From the NCBI GenBank assembly GCA_045643165.1, contig JAZUKF010000024.1, positions 1 through 23,855 on the forward strand: DNA of 23,855 bases, read 5' to 3'. Positions 1 through 7,868 of the stretch are shown here, piece by piece. How positions within the stretch are numbered: the first letter of the stretch is position 1; each line of letters begins with the position of its first letter. Source of the DNA: SIG575 sp045643165 (lineage in GTDB: Bacteria; Bacillota; Clostridia; Oscillospirales; Acutalibacteraceae). The notes below the pieces were generated by a model. The model was not told the origin of the DNA. It saw nothing but the letters and a program-made list of their open reading frames with translations, and made no database searches. A program made the position numbers and the translations under genes.

Positions 1-2
1 CG

Positions 3-611
3 GAGTCTTTAGGTGCTAACGCAACATCATACGGATATAAACTTCCTGATGATTATAAACCTGCTATAGACAGTTCTTATATTTCTCCGGACAGAAATCT
101 TGATGCCGGTACCGGGGCATTACCTGACAGAACATGGTATATTAAAAATCAAAGCCATTTATCATTACAAAGTTCTGTAAACGATGTTATCGGTTTATGC
201 GTTAATATTGTTCTTGATAAATCAATTAAAGATGCAAGAAAGGAAAACGGCGGTTATCCTCAATTTAATGAATACAGAGATCTTTCTGTTGCAGAAAAAC
301 TGATGTACAGATATCTTGAGATAAATAACAGTTCTTTATCTCTTTCAAAAGAACAAAAATCAAGACTTGATTCGGCATATAATAACTTACTCGGAATATA
401 TAACAGCCGTGTATGGAATAGTGATGAAACTTTGAATGCTGAAAAAGAATTATATACCGTAATGTATGAACTTTCACTTCTTCCTGATTATTATTCACAG
501 AAATCTCCGAAAATGATGTACGATTTTAATCCCTCAATGGAAAAGTCATTTTCAATTATAAATGCGGTTTTGTATTATCTGTTCGGAAACAGCGATGTAT
601 ATTCAAAATAA
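3..611 (+). CDS. C-terminal part of an unrecognised protein (5' end outside window)
   Basis: An open frame enters from the left edge and runs 202 codons to TAA. I do not recognise the family with confidence. The first ~65 residues include LPDRTWYIKNQSH, where an Asp and a following His sit as they might at the end of an alpha/beta-hydrolase (esterase/lipase) domain. After that comes a polar, Tyr- and Ser-rich helical tail of ~120 residues with no transmembrane segment, Cys pair or sorting signal at the C-terminus. The hydrolase idea is only a weak inference from that short stretch. The gene ends just before a hairpin terminator it shares with the convergent lacZ. Without the N-terminus, neither export nor a nucleophile elbow (GxSxG) can be checked. 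Confidence 0.6.
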   Translation, partial: ESLGANATSYGYKLPDDYKPAIDSSYISPDRNLDAGTGALPDRTWYIKNQSHLSLQSSVNDVIGLCVNIVLDKSIKDARKENGGYPQFNEYRDLSVAEKLMYRYLEINNSSLSLSKEQKSRLDSAYNNLLGIYNSRVWNSDETLNAEKELYTVMYELSLLPDYYSQKSPKMMYDFNPSMEKSFSIINAVLYYLFGNSDVYSK

Positions 612-620
612 TATTAAAAG

Positions 621-660
621 TATCCCTGAACCTTGTTTGAGATTCAGGGATATTATTTTA
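621..660. terminator. Bidirectional intrinsic terminator between convergent genes
   Basis: A perfect 10-bp inverted repeat, TATCCCTGAA (621-630) and TTCAGGGATA (643-652), encloses a 12-nt loop. It is followed by TTATTTT on the plus strand and preceded by AT-rich sequence (ATATTAAAA) that gives a U-rich tail on the minus strand. It lies between the stop of the plus-strand partial gene and the stop of lacZ, whose TAA (660-658) is inside the tail, so it probably serves both. Confidence 0.8.
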
Positions 661-3618
661 TTCAACGGAAATTGTAAAATCAAACTTAATATGATTATCA
701 TTCCATATTCTTTCCGGCTCATAATCGAGGAAATACTGACTGTTGCTTCCGCAGATAGTATGTTGTAAATCAATGTTTACAACCGTTTCTTTAAGCGGAA
801 CAAGTTCATCATCATGCTTTGTTTTTTCAAGAATATCACTTGTGAAGTGAGAAGCATTGAAAAGAAATCCCTTCTCGTTATGGCTGTAAACTTTAAAAGC
901 GGTTCTGCCGTTACTTACTTCACCGAAGATTGAACCGAAGTGAGCGGAATTTTCCATAGGTTTAATATAATGAACAAAATTATTCGTAACGGTATTTTCA
1001 AAGCAGTCAAATCTGCAAGCTTTGTGTCTGTCGGGATATGCTTCATTGGGACCGTATCCGAAATAGTTTATATTTTCAAAGCCGTTTTTAAGAATAAATT
1101 CAAAACCGAAGCGGGGAAGTTTCGGTGCAAGTTCACGCTTATCGCCTATGAATGAAATATCAATCTTGCCGTTCGAGTAAATCTTATAAACCGTTTTACC
1201 TCTTAATACCGGCACAACAGATGCTCCGCCTAAGGACTGTTCAAAAGAAATCTCAATATGATTATCATTTTCGGCAATATCAAAAGAATATGTCTTTTGT
1301 ATGATATGCTCTATAGATGCACTTTTGCCTTCCTTTACGGTTCCTTCCTGGTTATATCCGTGTGCTTTCCAAAGATTGATTTTTACAGGCTCTGCAAAAA
1401 TTTCCTCTCCGTTACATACTGCGGAAATAAGTCTGCCGTAGGATTTATCAAAGGAATATGTAACATTATCGCAGAAAATTTTAACATATCTTTTTGTTTC
1501 TTCAAATTCGGGAGCCTTTGACGGATAGGATAATTTTAATGCTTCTTTTGAATAAATTATCTGTTCAAATCCGATTTCATAATCTTTCTCAGCCCAAACA
1601 GCATCATTTTTTGTATAGCAGAAAATATTAAGATATGTATTTTCGGAAATATTTTTTCCTTCAAAGAGAGTGAAAGATTTTTCTTCTCTCGGTTTGATGT
1701 CAGTATCGTAAATATTACCTGATAAAATTTCTTTTCCGTTTTTAACTAATTGCCATTTAAAATAAACGTCGGACAGATCGGTAAAATACTTTTTGTTGAA
1801 AATCTTAACTTTTCCCAAACCGCAATCAGTGATTTTAAATTGTTGGTATGCTTTTTTCATTTCATACATACCGGGACGGGGACTTCTGTCAGGGAAAACA
1901 AGCCCGTCAATACAACAAATCGAATCATTTGGATAATCCCCGAAATCGCCGCCGTATCTGTAAGCCTTTGTGCCGTCCTCTTTTGTAATTTCAACTGCAT
2001 GGTCTGTCAATTCCCAAATACATGCACCGAAAAATTCATCATATTTTTCCATTAAATCAATATGAGCGTGAATGTCGCCCGTACTCATGGAGCAAACATA
2101 TTCGCAGAAGTAAAAAGGTTTCGGAATATTATCCTGTTTAAGATATTCTTCCGTATAGGGAAGCGGTGCGTACATACGGCTTTCCACGTCGGAAATGTCT
2201 TTGAAATCTTCACCTTCCGGAACGGCTTTAAATTCCAGATGTGAATTTTCGTAATGAACGATGGCTTTTTCATCCCTTGATTTAATGTATTTACCCATCT
2301 TCCTGTGATTTTTTCCGCATCCCGATTCGTTACCTAAAGACCACATAACAACCGAGACGTGGTTTTTATCTCTTTCAAATAGCCGTGCCGCTCTGTCAAC
2401 GTAAGCATCTTCCCATTCGTCAACGGTTGAAAGCATTGACCAACGCATCCAATCCCATGTATCTCTGTATTCAAATCCCATGCCGTGAGTTTCAATATCC
2501 GCTTCGTCAATCACCATAAATCCAAGTCTGTCGCAATAGGTGAGAAAGCGGGGATCATTTGGATAATGTGATGTTCTTATGGCATTACAACTGCATTTTT
2601 TCAGAATATATAAATCTTCAAGCATATGCTCTACCGGTGTAGCGTGTCCTAACCCGGGATGAGAGTCATGGCGGTTTATACCGTAAAGTTTAATTTTTTT
2701 ACCGTTTAGATAAACCACCGCATTTTTAATTTCAAGACGTTTTAATCCGATTTCAAAGGGGATATATTCATCTCCGGAATGTATGATTACGGTATAAAGT
2801 TCAGGGTTTTCGGAATTCCAAAGAACAGGTGAATCAATAAAAATTTCTTTATCCGATGTTTTTAAGATTATTTCACCGTCGGGGTTATATACGGTCGCTT
2901 CGTATTTTTCATCACATTCAATGTTTAATTTTGCATTTGTAAGATTTTCGGAAACATCCTGTTTAATATAGATATCCTTATTGTGTTTTATATCTCTTTC
3001 AAGCAAATAAACTTCTCTGAAAATTCCGGAAAAACGGAAACAGTCCTGGTCCTCAAGATAACTGCCGTCGCACCATTTTACGACCAAAACATCAATTTCA
3101 TTATTACCGTTTTTGATTATGTCGGTTACATCAAATTCGCTTGTACAATGGCTGACCTGACTGTATCCGACAAATTCTTTATTAACAAAAAGATAGAAGC
3201 AGGAGTCAACACCTTCAAAATTAAGATAGTACTTTTTCTTTTTCTTTTCGATATTCAATGTCCTGTTATAAAGTCCGCAGGGATTTTCGTCCGGTACATG
3301 GGGCGGATCCAAGGGATAAGGGTATTTCAGATTGCTGTAAAGGGGAACGTCGTATCCTTTGCCTGTATCCACCTGCCAGTTTGAGGGAACATTTTGTTTA
3401 TCACAAAACGGAAGAAGCAAAAAATCGTCCTCCAAATCCTCAAAACTGTCGTAAAATCTGAAATTCCATTCCCCGCAAAGATTGAAAAAGAACATGGAAT
3501 TATCTCTTTCACCGACTTTTGCTTTTTCTTCGCTTTCAAAAGGAATATAGTATGCTCTCGGTTTTTCACAACCGATATGTAAATCCTCAAGATTTTTATG
3601 GTACGGTTTAAATGTCAT
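658..3618 (-). CDS. lacZ: GH2 beta-galactosidase, LacZ type, with altered active-site residues
   Basis: Predicted cytoplasmic glycoside hydrolase family 2 enzyme, 986 aa, near the length of E. coli LacZ. It should hydrolyse beta-galactosides by a retaining mechanism. The domain order is complete: galactose-binding-like domain (~45-205), Ig-like domain, TIM barrel (~305-590), and C-terminal beta-galactosidase small-chain domain ending near 980. The acid/base is Glu431 in WSLGNESG and the nucleophile is Glu506 in FCEYVCSM. The magnesium-site DEADIETHG and substrate-contact motifs NRHDSHP and SHYPNDP are present. Differences stand out: the usual CEYxHAMGN motif reads CEYVCSMST (Cys509 where E. 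coli has His540), and the sodium-site region reads ICCIDG, with Cys568 and Asp571 replacing Phe601 and Asn604. There is no signal peptide. The ATG overlaps the dus stop (ATGA) and is preceded by AAAAGGTGA, so translation is probably coupled to dus. Family is certain; exact substrate is not. Confidence 0.93.
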   Translation of the reverse strand: MTFKPYHKNLEDLHIGCEKPRAYYIPFESEEKAKVGERDNSMFFFNLCGEWNFRFYDSFEDLEDDFLLLPFCDKQNVPSNWQVDTGKGYDVPLYSNLKYPYPLDPPHVPDENPCGLYNRTLNIEKKKKKYYLNFEGVDSCFYLFVNKEFVGYSQVSHCTSEFDVTDIIKNGNNEIDVLVVKWCDGSYLEDQDCFRFSGIFREVYLLERDIKHNKDIYIKQDVSENLTNAKLNIECDEKYEATVYNPDGEIILKTSDKEIFIDSPVLWNSENPELYTVIIHSGDEYIPFEIGLKRLEIKNAVVYLNGKKIKLYGINRHDSHPGLGHATPVEHMLEDLYILKKCSCNAIRTSHYPNDPRFLTYCDRLGFMVIDEADIETHGMGFEYRDTWDWMRWSMLSTVDEWEDAYVDRAARLFERDKNHVSVVMWSLGNESGCGKNHRKMGKYIKSRDEKAIVHYENSHLEFKAVPEGEDFKDISDVESRMYAPLPYTEEYLKQDNIPKPFYFCEYVCSMSTGDIHAHIDLMEKYDEFFGACIWELTDHAVEITKEDGTKAYRYGGDFGDYPNDSICCIDGLVFPDRSPRPGMYEMKKAYQQFKITDCGLGKVKIFNKKYFTDLSDVYFKWQLVKNGKEILSGNIYDTDIKPREEKSFTLFEGKNISENTYLNIFCYTKNDAVWAEKDYEIGFEQIIYSKEALKLSYPSKAPEFEETKRYVKIFCDNVTYSFDKSYGRLISAVCNGEEIFAEPVKINLWKAHGYNQEGTVKEGKSASIEHIIQKTYSFDIAENDNHIEISFEQSLGGASVVPVLRGKTVYKIYSNGKIDISFIGDKRELAPKLPRFGFEFILKNGFENINYFGYGPNEAYPDRHKACRFDCFENTVTNNFVHYIKPMENSAHFGSIFGEVSNGRTAFKVYSHNEKGFLFNASHFTSDILEKTKHDDELVPLKETVVNIDLQHTICGSNSQYFLDYEPERIWNDNHIKFDFTISVE

Positions 3619-4652
3619 TTTTTATCACCTTTTCTGTATATATTATTCAGTCCGAAACTGTCAAAACAGTTATTATTCTCGTTTCCGTTTTCGCCACTCT
3701 GTGATACTTCGTCGCAGAGGGTGTACAAATCGTTTAAGGTTTTGATTGAACCGACACGGTTTCTGTATTTTGCCGCTCCGTGAATACCTTTAATATACCA
3801 CGCCGTATGTTTTCTTGCTTCTCTCATACCGATATATTCGCCTTTGTATTCCGTCAGAAGCGTGATATGTCTTTTCAGAGTTTCCATTCTGTATTGAATG
3901 TCCGGCTCATCAGAAACAGTACCGTTTTCCATATATTCATTTATCATTTTAAATACCCAAGGTCTGCCCAAAGCACCTCTGCCCACCATGATATGGTCGC
4001 ATCCCGTGTATTCATACATAAACTTTGCACTTATTCCGTCTGTAATATCACCGTTTCCGATTACGGGAATATTTACGGATTTTTTCACTTCTTTTATCAC
4101 ATCGAGATTAACAGGAGGAGCATACATCTGCTCTCTCGTTCTGCCATGAACACAAATTGCACTTGCACCGTTATATTCGCAGATTTTTGCAAGTTCGGTT
4201 GCATTGATGTTTTCATCGTTCCAGCCTGTTCTCATTTTTACCGTAACGGGAATATCAACCTTTTTGCATACGGCTTTTACGATTTCTCCGGCAAGTTTCG
4301 GATTTTTCATAAGGGAAGAACCACCGCCGTTACCCGTAACCTTAGGAGCGGGACAACCCATATTTATATCAATAACATCCGGCTTGTATTTCAAAGCACT
4401 TTCTGCGGCTACCGCCATTACATCCGGTTCATTACCGAAAAGTTGAATTGCGGCAGGACGTTCCTTGTCGGAAACAGAAAGAAGTTCAGCTGATTTTCTG
4501 TCGCCCATGGAAATGCCTTTTGAACTTGCCAACTCGCCTACGACATAGGAAGCACCGTATTCAACGCATAATTCACGCATGGCTCTGTCGGCAACACCCG
4601 CCATGGGTGCAAGACAGGCAAATCCCTTTAATTCCAAGTTTTTAATTTTCAT
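3615..4652 (-). CDS. dus: tRNA-dihydrouridine synthase, DusB/NifR3 type
   Basis: FMN-dependent reductase that converts uridine to dihydrouridine in the D-loop of tRNA. At 345 aa it is slightly longer than usual because of a polar Asn/Gly-rich tail (about the last 30 residues). The N-terminal barrel has APMAGVADRA, the hallmark DINMGCPAPK with catalytic Cys100, the GNGGGSSLM loop, KMRTGW (FMN and substrate lysine region), VHGRTREQ and IGNGDI. The start ATG follows GAGGTTGG at suitable spacing. It is the first gene of a two-gene minus-strand unit and overlaps lacZ by 4 nt. The AT-rich 191-bp gap to the divergent ligA must hold its promoter, but I could not pick a convincing -35/-10 pair. In B. 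subtilis, dus genes sit with unrelated housekeeping genes; coupling to a beta-galactosidase is unusual. Which dus subfamily, and so which tRNA position, is unresolved. Confidence 0.95.
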   Translation of the reverse strand: MKIKNLELKGFACLAPMAGVADRAMRELCVEYGASYVVGELASSKGISMGDRKSAELLSVSDKERPAAIQLFGNEPDVMAVAAESALKYKPDVIDINMGCPAPKVTGNGGGSSLMKNPKLAGEIVKAVCKKVDIPVTVKMRTGWNDENINATELAKICEYNGASAICVHGRTREQMYAPPVNLDVIKEVKKSVNIPVIGNGDITDGISAKFMYEYTGCDHIMVGRGALGRPWVFKMINEYMENGTVSDEPDIQYRMETLKRHITLLTEYKGEYIGMREARKHTAWYIKGIHGAAKYRNRVGSIKTLNDLYTLCDEVSQSGENGNENNNCFDSFGLNNIYRKGDKK

Positions 4653-4784
4653 AATCCAACCTCAAAATATAATCTGTTAATATAATAACATAATTTTGAA
4701 TAAAATTCATCATTTTTTTAAAAATAAAAAAATATGTTTATAAGATTATAAAGATAATAATTTGATAATTTATTTTTTATCTGA

Positions 4785-4814
4785 TTGACATTTGTATGTA
4801 AAAAAGTGTATAAT
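4785..4814 (+). promoter_or_regulatory. Predicted sigma-A promoter of ligA
   Basis: A consensus -35 TTGACA (4785-4790) and a consensus -10 TATAAT (4809-4814) are separated by 18 nt. Transcription would start near 4821, just upstream of the ligA SD (GGAG at 4833-4836) and ATG at 4844. Both hexamers match perfectly; the spacer is one base longer than optimal. Confidence 0.8.
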
Positions 4815-4843
4815 ATTGTATAAAATTCCGATGGAGCATTATT

Positions 4844-6823
4844 ATGAAATATGATGAAGCAAAAATTAAATCTGCTGAATTAAGAGATTTTTTAAACTAT
4901 CACAGTAAAAAATATTACGTTGACGATGATCCTCAGATATCGGATTTTGAGTATGATAAGGCATTACGGGATTTGGAGATTATCGAGGCTGATTTTCCGG
5001 AGTTGCAAACACCGGATTCTCCCACAGTTCGTGTTGGCGGAATGGCGGATAACCGTTTTGAAAGCGTTGAACATTCAGTTCCTATGGAAAGTTTGCAGGA
5101 TGCTTTCAGTTTCGGTGAACTCCGTGATTTTGAATCACGTGTTAAGGAAAGCGGAGAAGATGTAACCTTTGTTGTTGAGCCTAAAATTGACGGCTTGTCC
5201 GTGTCGCTTGAGTACGTTAACGGCGTTCTTGTCAGAGGTTCCACGAGAGGGGACGGACTTGTGGGCGAAGACGTTACGGCGAATATACGTACAATTAAAT
5301 CAATCCCGTTAAAGTTAAATGAAAATGTACCTTTCCTTGAAGTCAGAGGTGAGGTTTATATGCCGGGAGAGGTTTTTCTTTCTCTTGTTGAAAAGCAGGA
5401 ATTGAATGATGAAAAGCCTTTTAAAAATCCGCGTAATGCGGCGGCAGGATCTTTAAGACAGAAAAATTCAAAGGTTGCCGCCGAAAGAAATTTAAGCATT
5501 TTTGTATTTAATGTTCAACAGATTGAGGGCAAAGAACTGAACGGTCATAAGGAATCTCTTGATTATCTTAAAAGTCTCGGATTTAAAACCGTTCCGTTTT
5601 ATAATGAATATAAATCCTTTGATGATGTGCTTAATGAGATTACACGTATCGGTGAAGAAAGGGGCAGTTTGCCTTTTGACATAGACGGAGCGGTAATTAA
5701 AGTAAATGATTTTTCAAAGAGAAAAAAACTGGGCAGTACATCTAAATTCCCCAAGTGGGCTATTGCATATAAATATCCTCCGGAGGAGAAGGAAACGAAA
5801 CTTGTTAATATTGAGGTCAACGTGGGCAGAACGGGAGTTCTTACTCCTGTTGCGGTGCTTGAACCTGTACTTCTTGCAGGCTCCACCGTCAGTCGTGCGA
5901 CACTTCATAACGAGGATTTTATTAAGGAAAAGAATATTAAAATCGGTGATACCGTTGTTGTGAGAAAAGCAGGGGATATTATTCCCGAAATAGTCAGAGT
6001 AGCGGTGCCTTGTGTGGGCGGTTCCGTATTTTCAATGCCGAAAAAATGTCCCTCATGCTCCGAGGATGTTTTCCGTGAAGAGGATGAGGCGGCAATAAGG
6101 TGCAATAATCCGAAATGTCCCGCACAACTTTTGAGAAATATTATTCATTTCTGCTCAAGAGATGCCATGGATATCGAAGGTTTCGGTGAGGCGGTTTCCG
6201 CCGTTCTTGTTGAAAACAAAATGATAAAAGATGCATCCGATATTTACCGACTTAATCTCGAAATGCTTTTAAGTCTTGACCGTTTTGCGGTAAAATCGGC
6301 ACAAAATCTGCTAAATGCCATTGAGCAGTCCAAACAGAATGATTTATCAAAACTCATTTTCGCTCTTGGTATCAGACATATCGGGCAAAAGGCAGCAAAA
6401 CTTATTTCTGTAAGGTTCGGAAATCTGGATACTATCGTAAATCTTACCGAAGCGGAGTTGATGACCATTGACGGTTTCGGAGAGATTATGGCAAAAAGTG
6501 TTGTAGAATATTTCAGCCTTGAATCTTCAAAGAAACTTATTGAAGATTTGAAAACTTTGGGATTGAATACTAATTCTTTATCTGAAGTGAAGGACAGACG
6601 TTTTGAGGGAATGACTTTTGTTCTGACGGGAACATTACCCACCTACGGCAGAACGGAAGCAACGGAGATTATTGAAAGTTTCGGCGGAAAGGTGTCATCA
6701 TCCGTGTCAAAGAAAACGTCAATCGTTTTAGCAGGTGAGGAAGCGGGTTCAAAACTTACAAAGGCAGAAAATTTAGGTATAAAAATTATTGACGAAAATG
6801 AATTTATATCAATGATAAAATAA
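4844..6823 (+). CDS. ligA: NAD+-dependent DNA ligase
   Basis: Seals nicks during replication (Okazaki fragments) and repair using NAD+ as AMP donor. The 659-aa length is typical of bacterial LigA. Domains in order: N-terminal Ia domain with the YYVDDDPQISDFEYD pattern; adenylation domain with the nucleophilic Lys114 in EPKIDGL and RGSTRGDG; OB fold; zinc finger with Cys402, Cys405, Cys420 and Cys425; helix-hairpin-helix repeats (IEGFGEAV, GIRHIGQKAA, IDGFGEIMA); and a C-terminal BRCT domain from ~583 (FVLTGTLPTYGRTEA). The SD GGAG lies 7 nt before the ATG, and a consensus promoter lies just upstream. It appears to be the first gene of the plus-strand run to the amidase. In many Firmicutes ligA follows pcrA, but here it stands alone beside a divergent dus. 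Confidence 0.98.
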   Translation: MKYDEAKIKSAELRDFLNYHSKKYYVDDDPQISDFEYDKALRDLEIIEADFPELQTPDSPTVRVGGMADNRFESVEHSVPMESLQDAFSFGELRDFESRVKESGEDVTFVVEPKIDGLSVSLEYVNGVLVRGSTRGDGLVGEDVTANIRTIKSIPLKLNENVPFLEVRGEVYMPGEVFLSLVEKQELNDEKPFKNPRNAAAGSLRQKNSKVAAERNLSIFVFNVQQIEGKELNGHKESLDYLKSLGFKTVPFYNEYKSFDDVLNEITRIGEERGSLPFDIDGAVIKVNDFSKRKKLGSTSKFPKWAIAYKYPPEEKETKLVNIEVNVGRTGVLTPVAVLEPVLLAGSTVSRATLHNEDFIKEKNIKIGDTVVVRKAGDIIPEIVRVAVPCVGGSVFSMPKKCPSCSEDVFREEDEAAIRCNNPKCPAQLLRNIIHFCSRDAMDIEGFGEAVSAVLVENKMIKDASDIYRLNLEMLLSLDRFAVKSAQNLLNAIEQSKQNDLSKLIFALGIRHIGQKAAKLISVRFGNLDTIVNLTEAELMTIDGFGEIMAKSVVEYFSLESSKKLIEDLKTLGLNTNSLSEVKDRRFEGMTFVLTGTLPTYGRTEATEIIESFGGKVSSSVSKKTSIVLAGEEAGSKLTKAENLGIKIIDENEFISMIK

Positions 6824-6844
6824 AATGAAAGGAATTTAATTATT

Positions 6845-7852
6845 GTGAAGAAACATTATGATATTGTTGATGTTTTAAAGGGAGTAGCAATAACCAGCGT
6901 AATGTTATATCATTCGATTATTGTTTTCCCTGTTAACATCAGAGATAATTATTCAGTTTGTAATTGGATATACTATTTTTTAGGTACGTTTCAAATGCCC
7001 TTATTTTTTATGATTTCGGGATTTTTGTATTCCTGCCGTGATTATAAAACTTATATTAAAAAGAGAACATTACGTATTTTGGTTCCTTTTTTAATATTCA
7101 GTTTAATAAATATTCCGTTACAGTTTTTCGGGGGTTCTCTTGTTAACGGTGAAATTAATATATCTCAATCTTTAATAGATGTATTCCTTCGGGGCGAGGG
7201 ATACTGGTTTTTATATGTTCTTTTTATTATTTCTGCAATATTTCCGCTGTTTGAAAAAATTGCCGAAAAAACAAAACTTTTTTTACCCATACTTCTCGTG
7301 ATACTTATGGTTGCATCTCAGTTTAAACTGACGGATATTTTCAGATTACAGAATGTTGTTCTGGATATGATTTATTTCATTATCGGATATCTGATAAAAA
7401 TAAATCTTGATGGAATCACCGCCTTTATGAATAAAAGAAAATATACGGCTTTTGCTGTTACAACAATTTTATGGTTAGGATTGTTTAACATAAAATATTT
7501 CTTTGATGATAATAAAATTTATTTTATAAAAATCATTGCTGCCGTTTGTGCGTGTTTCAGTATTTTTATTATTTTTAATTATTTTGTAAAAACAAAATCA
7601 GTGAATAATATTATGAAAGCCTGCGGTAAATACTCTTTACAGTTTTATATTCAGGACGGATATTATCTGACAATATTACGACTGATTTTTGTCAACATAT
7701 TGCATTTTTCAAATCCCGCTTTAATCATTATTTCCATATTCATTCCGAGCATGGTTTTAAGTTATATTGTGTCAAGATATATTCTTGATTCCTGTAATCC
7801 CTTCCGATTTATTGTGGGAATACCGATGAAAAAGAAAGAGAAAATTCAGTGA
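6845..7852 (+). CDS. Acyltransferase-3 family integral membrane protein
   Basis: A 335-aa, strongly hydrophobic protein with about ten predicted membrane segments. It belongs to the family that O-acetylates (or otherwise acylates) cell-surface polysaccharides, peptidoglycan or lipids. Family marks are the N-terminal DIVDVLKGVAITSVMLYHS, with the conserved catalytic-type His23, and FQMPLFFMISGFLYS in the second segment, followed by a basic loop (KKRTLRILVP). The C-terminus is short and basic (MKKKEKIQ), with no extra SGNH domain. Translation starts at GTG 6845 behind AAAGGA (6828-6833); the nearby ATG at 6825 is out of frame. It lies 21 nt after ligA and 16 nt before nnr, so it is probably cotranscribed, but neither neighbour indicates its acceptor. 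The substrate cannot be deduced. Confidence 0.85.
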   Translation: MKKHYDIVDVLKGVAITSVMLYHSIIVFPVNIRDNYSVCNWIYYFLGTFQMPLFFMISGFLYSCRDYKTYIKKRTLRILVPFLIFSLINIPLQFFGGSLVNGEINISQSLIDVFLRGEGYWFLYVLFIISAIFPLFEKIAEKTKLFLPILLVILMVASQFKLTDIFRLQNVVLDMIYFIIGYLIKINLDGITAFMNKRKYTAFAVTTILWLGLFNIKYFFDDNKIYFIKIIAAVCACFSIFIIFNYFVKTKSVNNIMKACGKYSLQFYIQDGYYLTILRLIFVNILHFSNPALIIISIFIPSMVLSYIVSRYILDSCNPFRFIVGIPMKKKEKIQ

Positions 7853-7868
7853 TAAAAGAGGTCATTTT

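Noticed and set aside
562..768. Small plus-strand open frame across the first terminator
   Set aside because: It overlaps the end of the partial gene in another frame, reads through the hairpin and is antisense to lacZ; no coding evidence.
3780..4493. A 237-codon open frame on the plus strand
   Set aside because: It lies wholly antisense to dus, whose conserved FMN-site and Cys100 motifs are clear. The predicted protein has no family look and no good SD.
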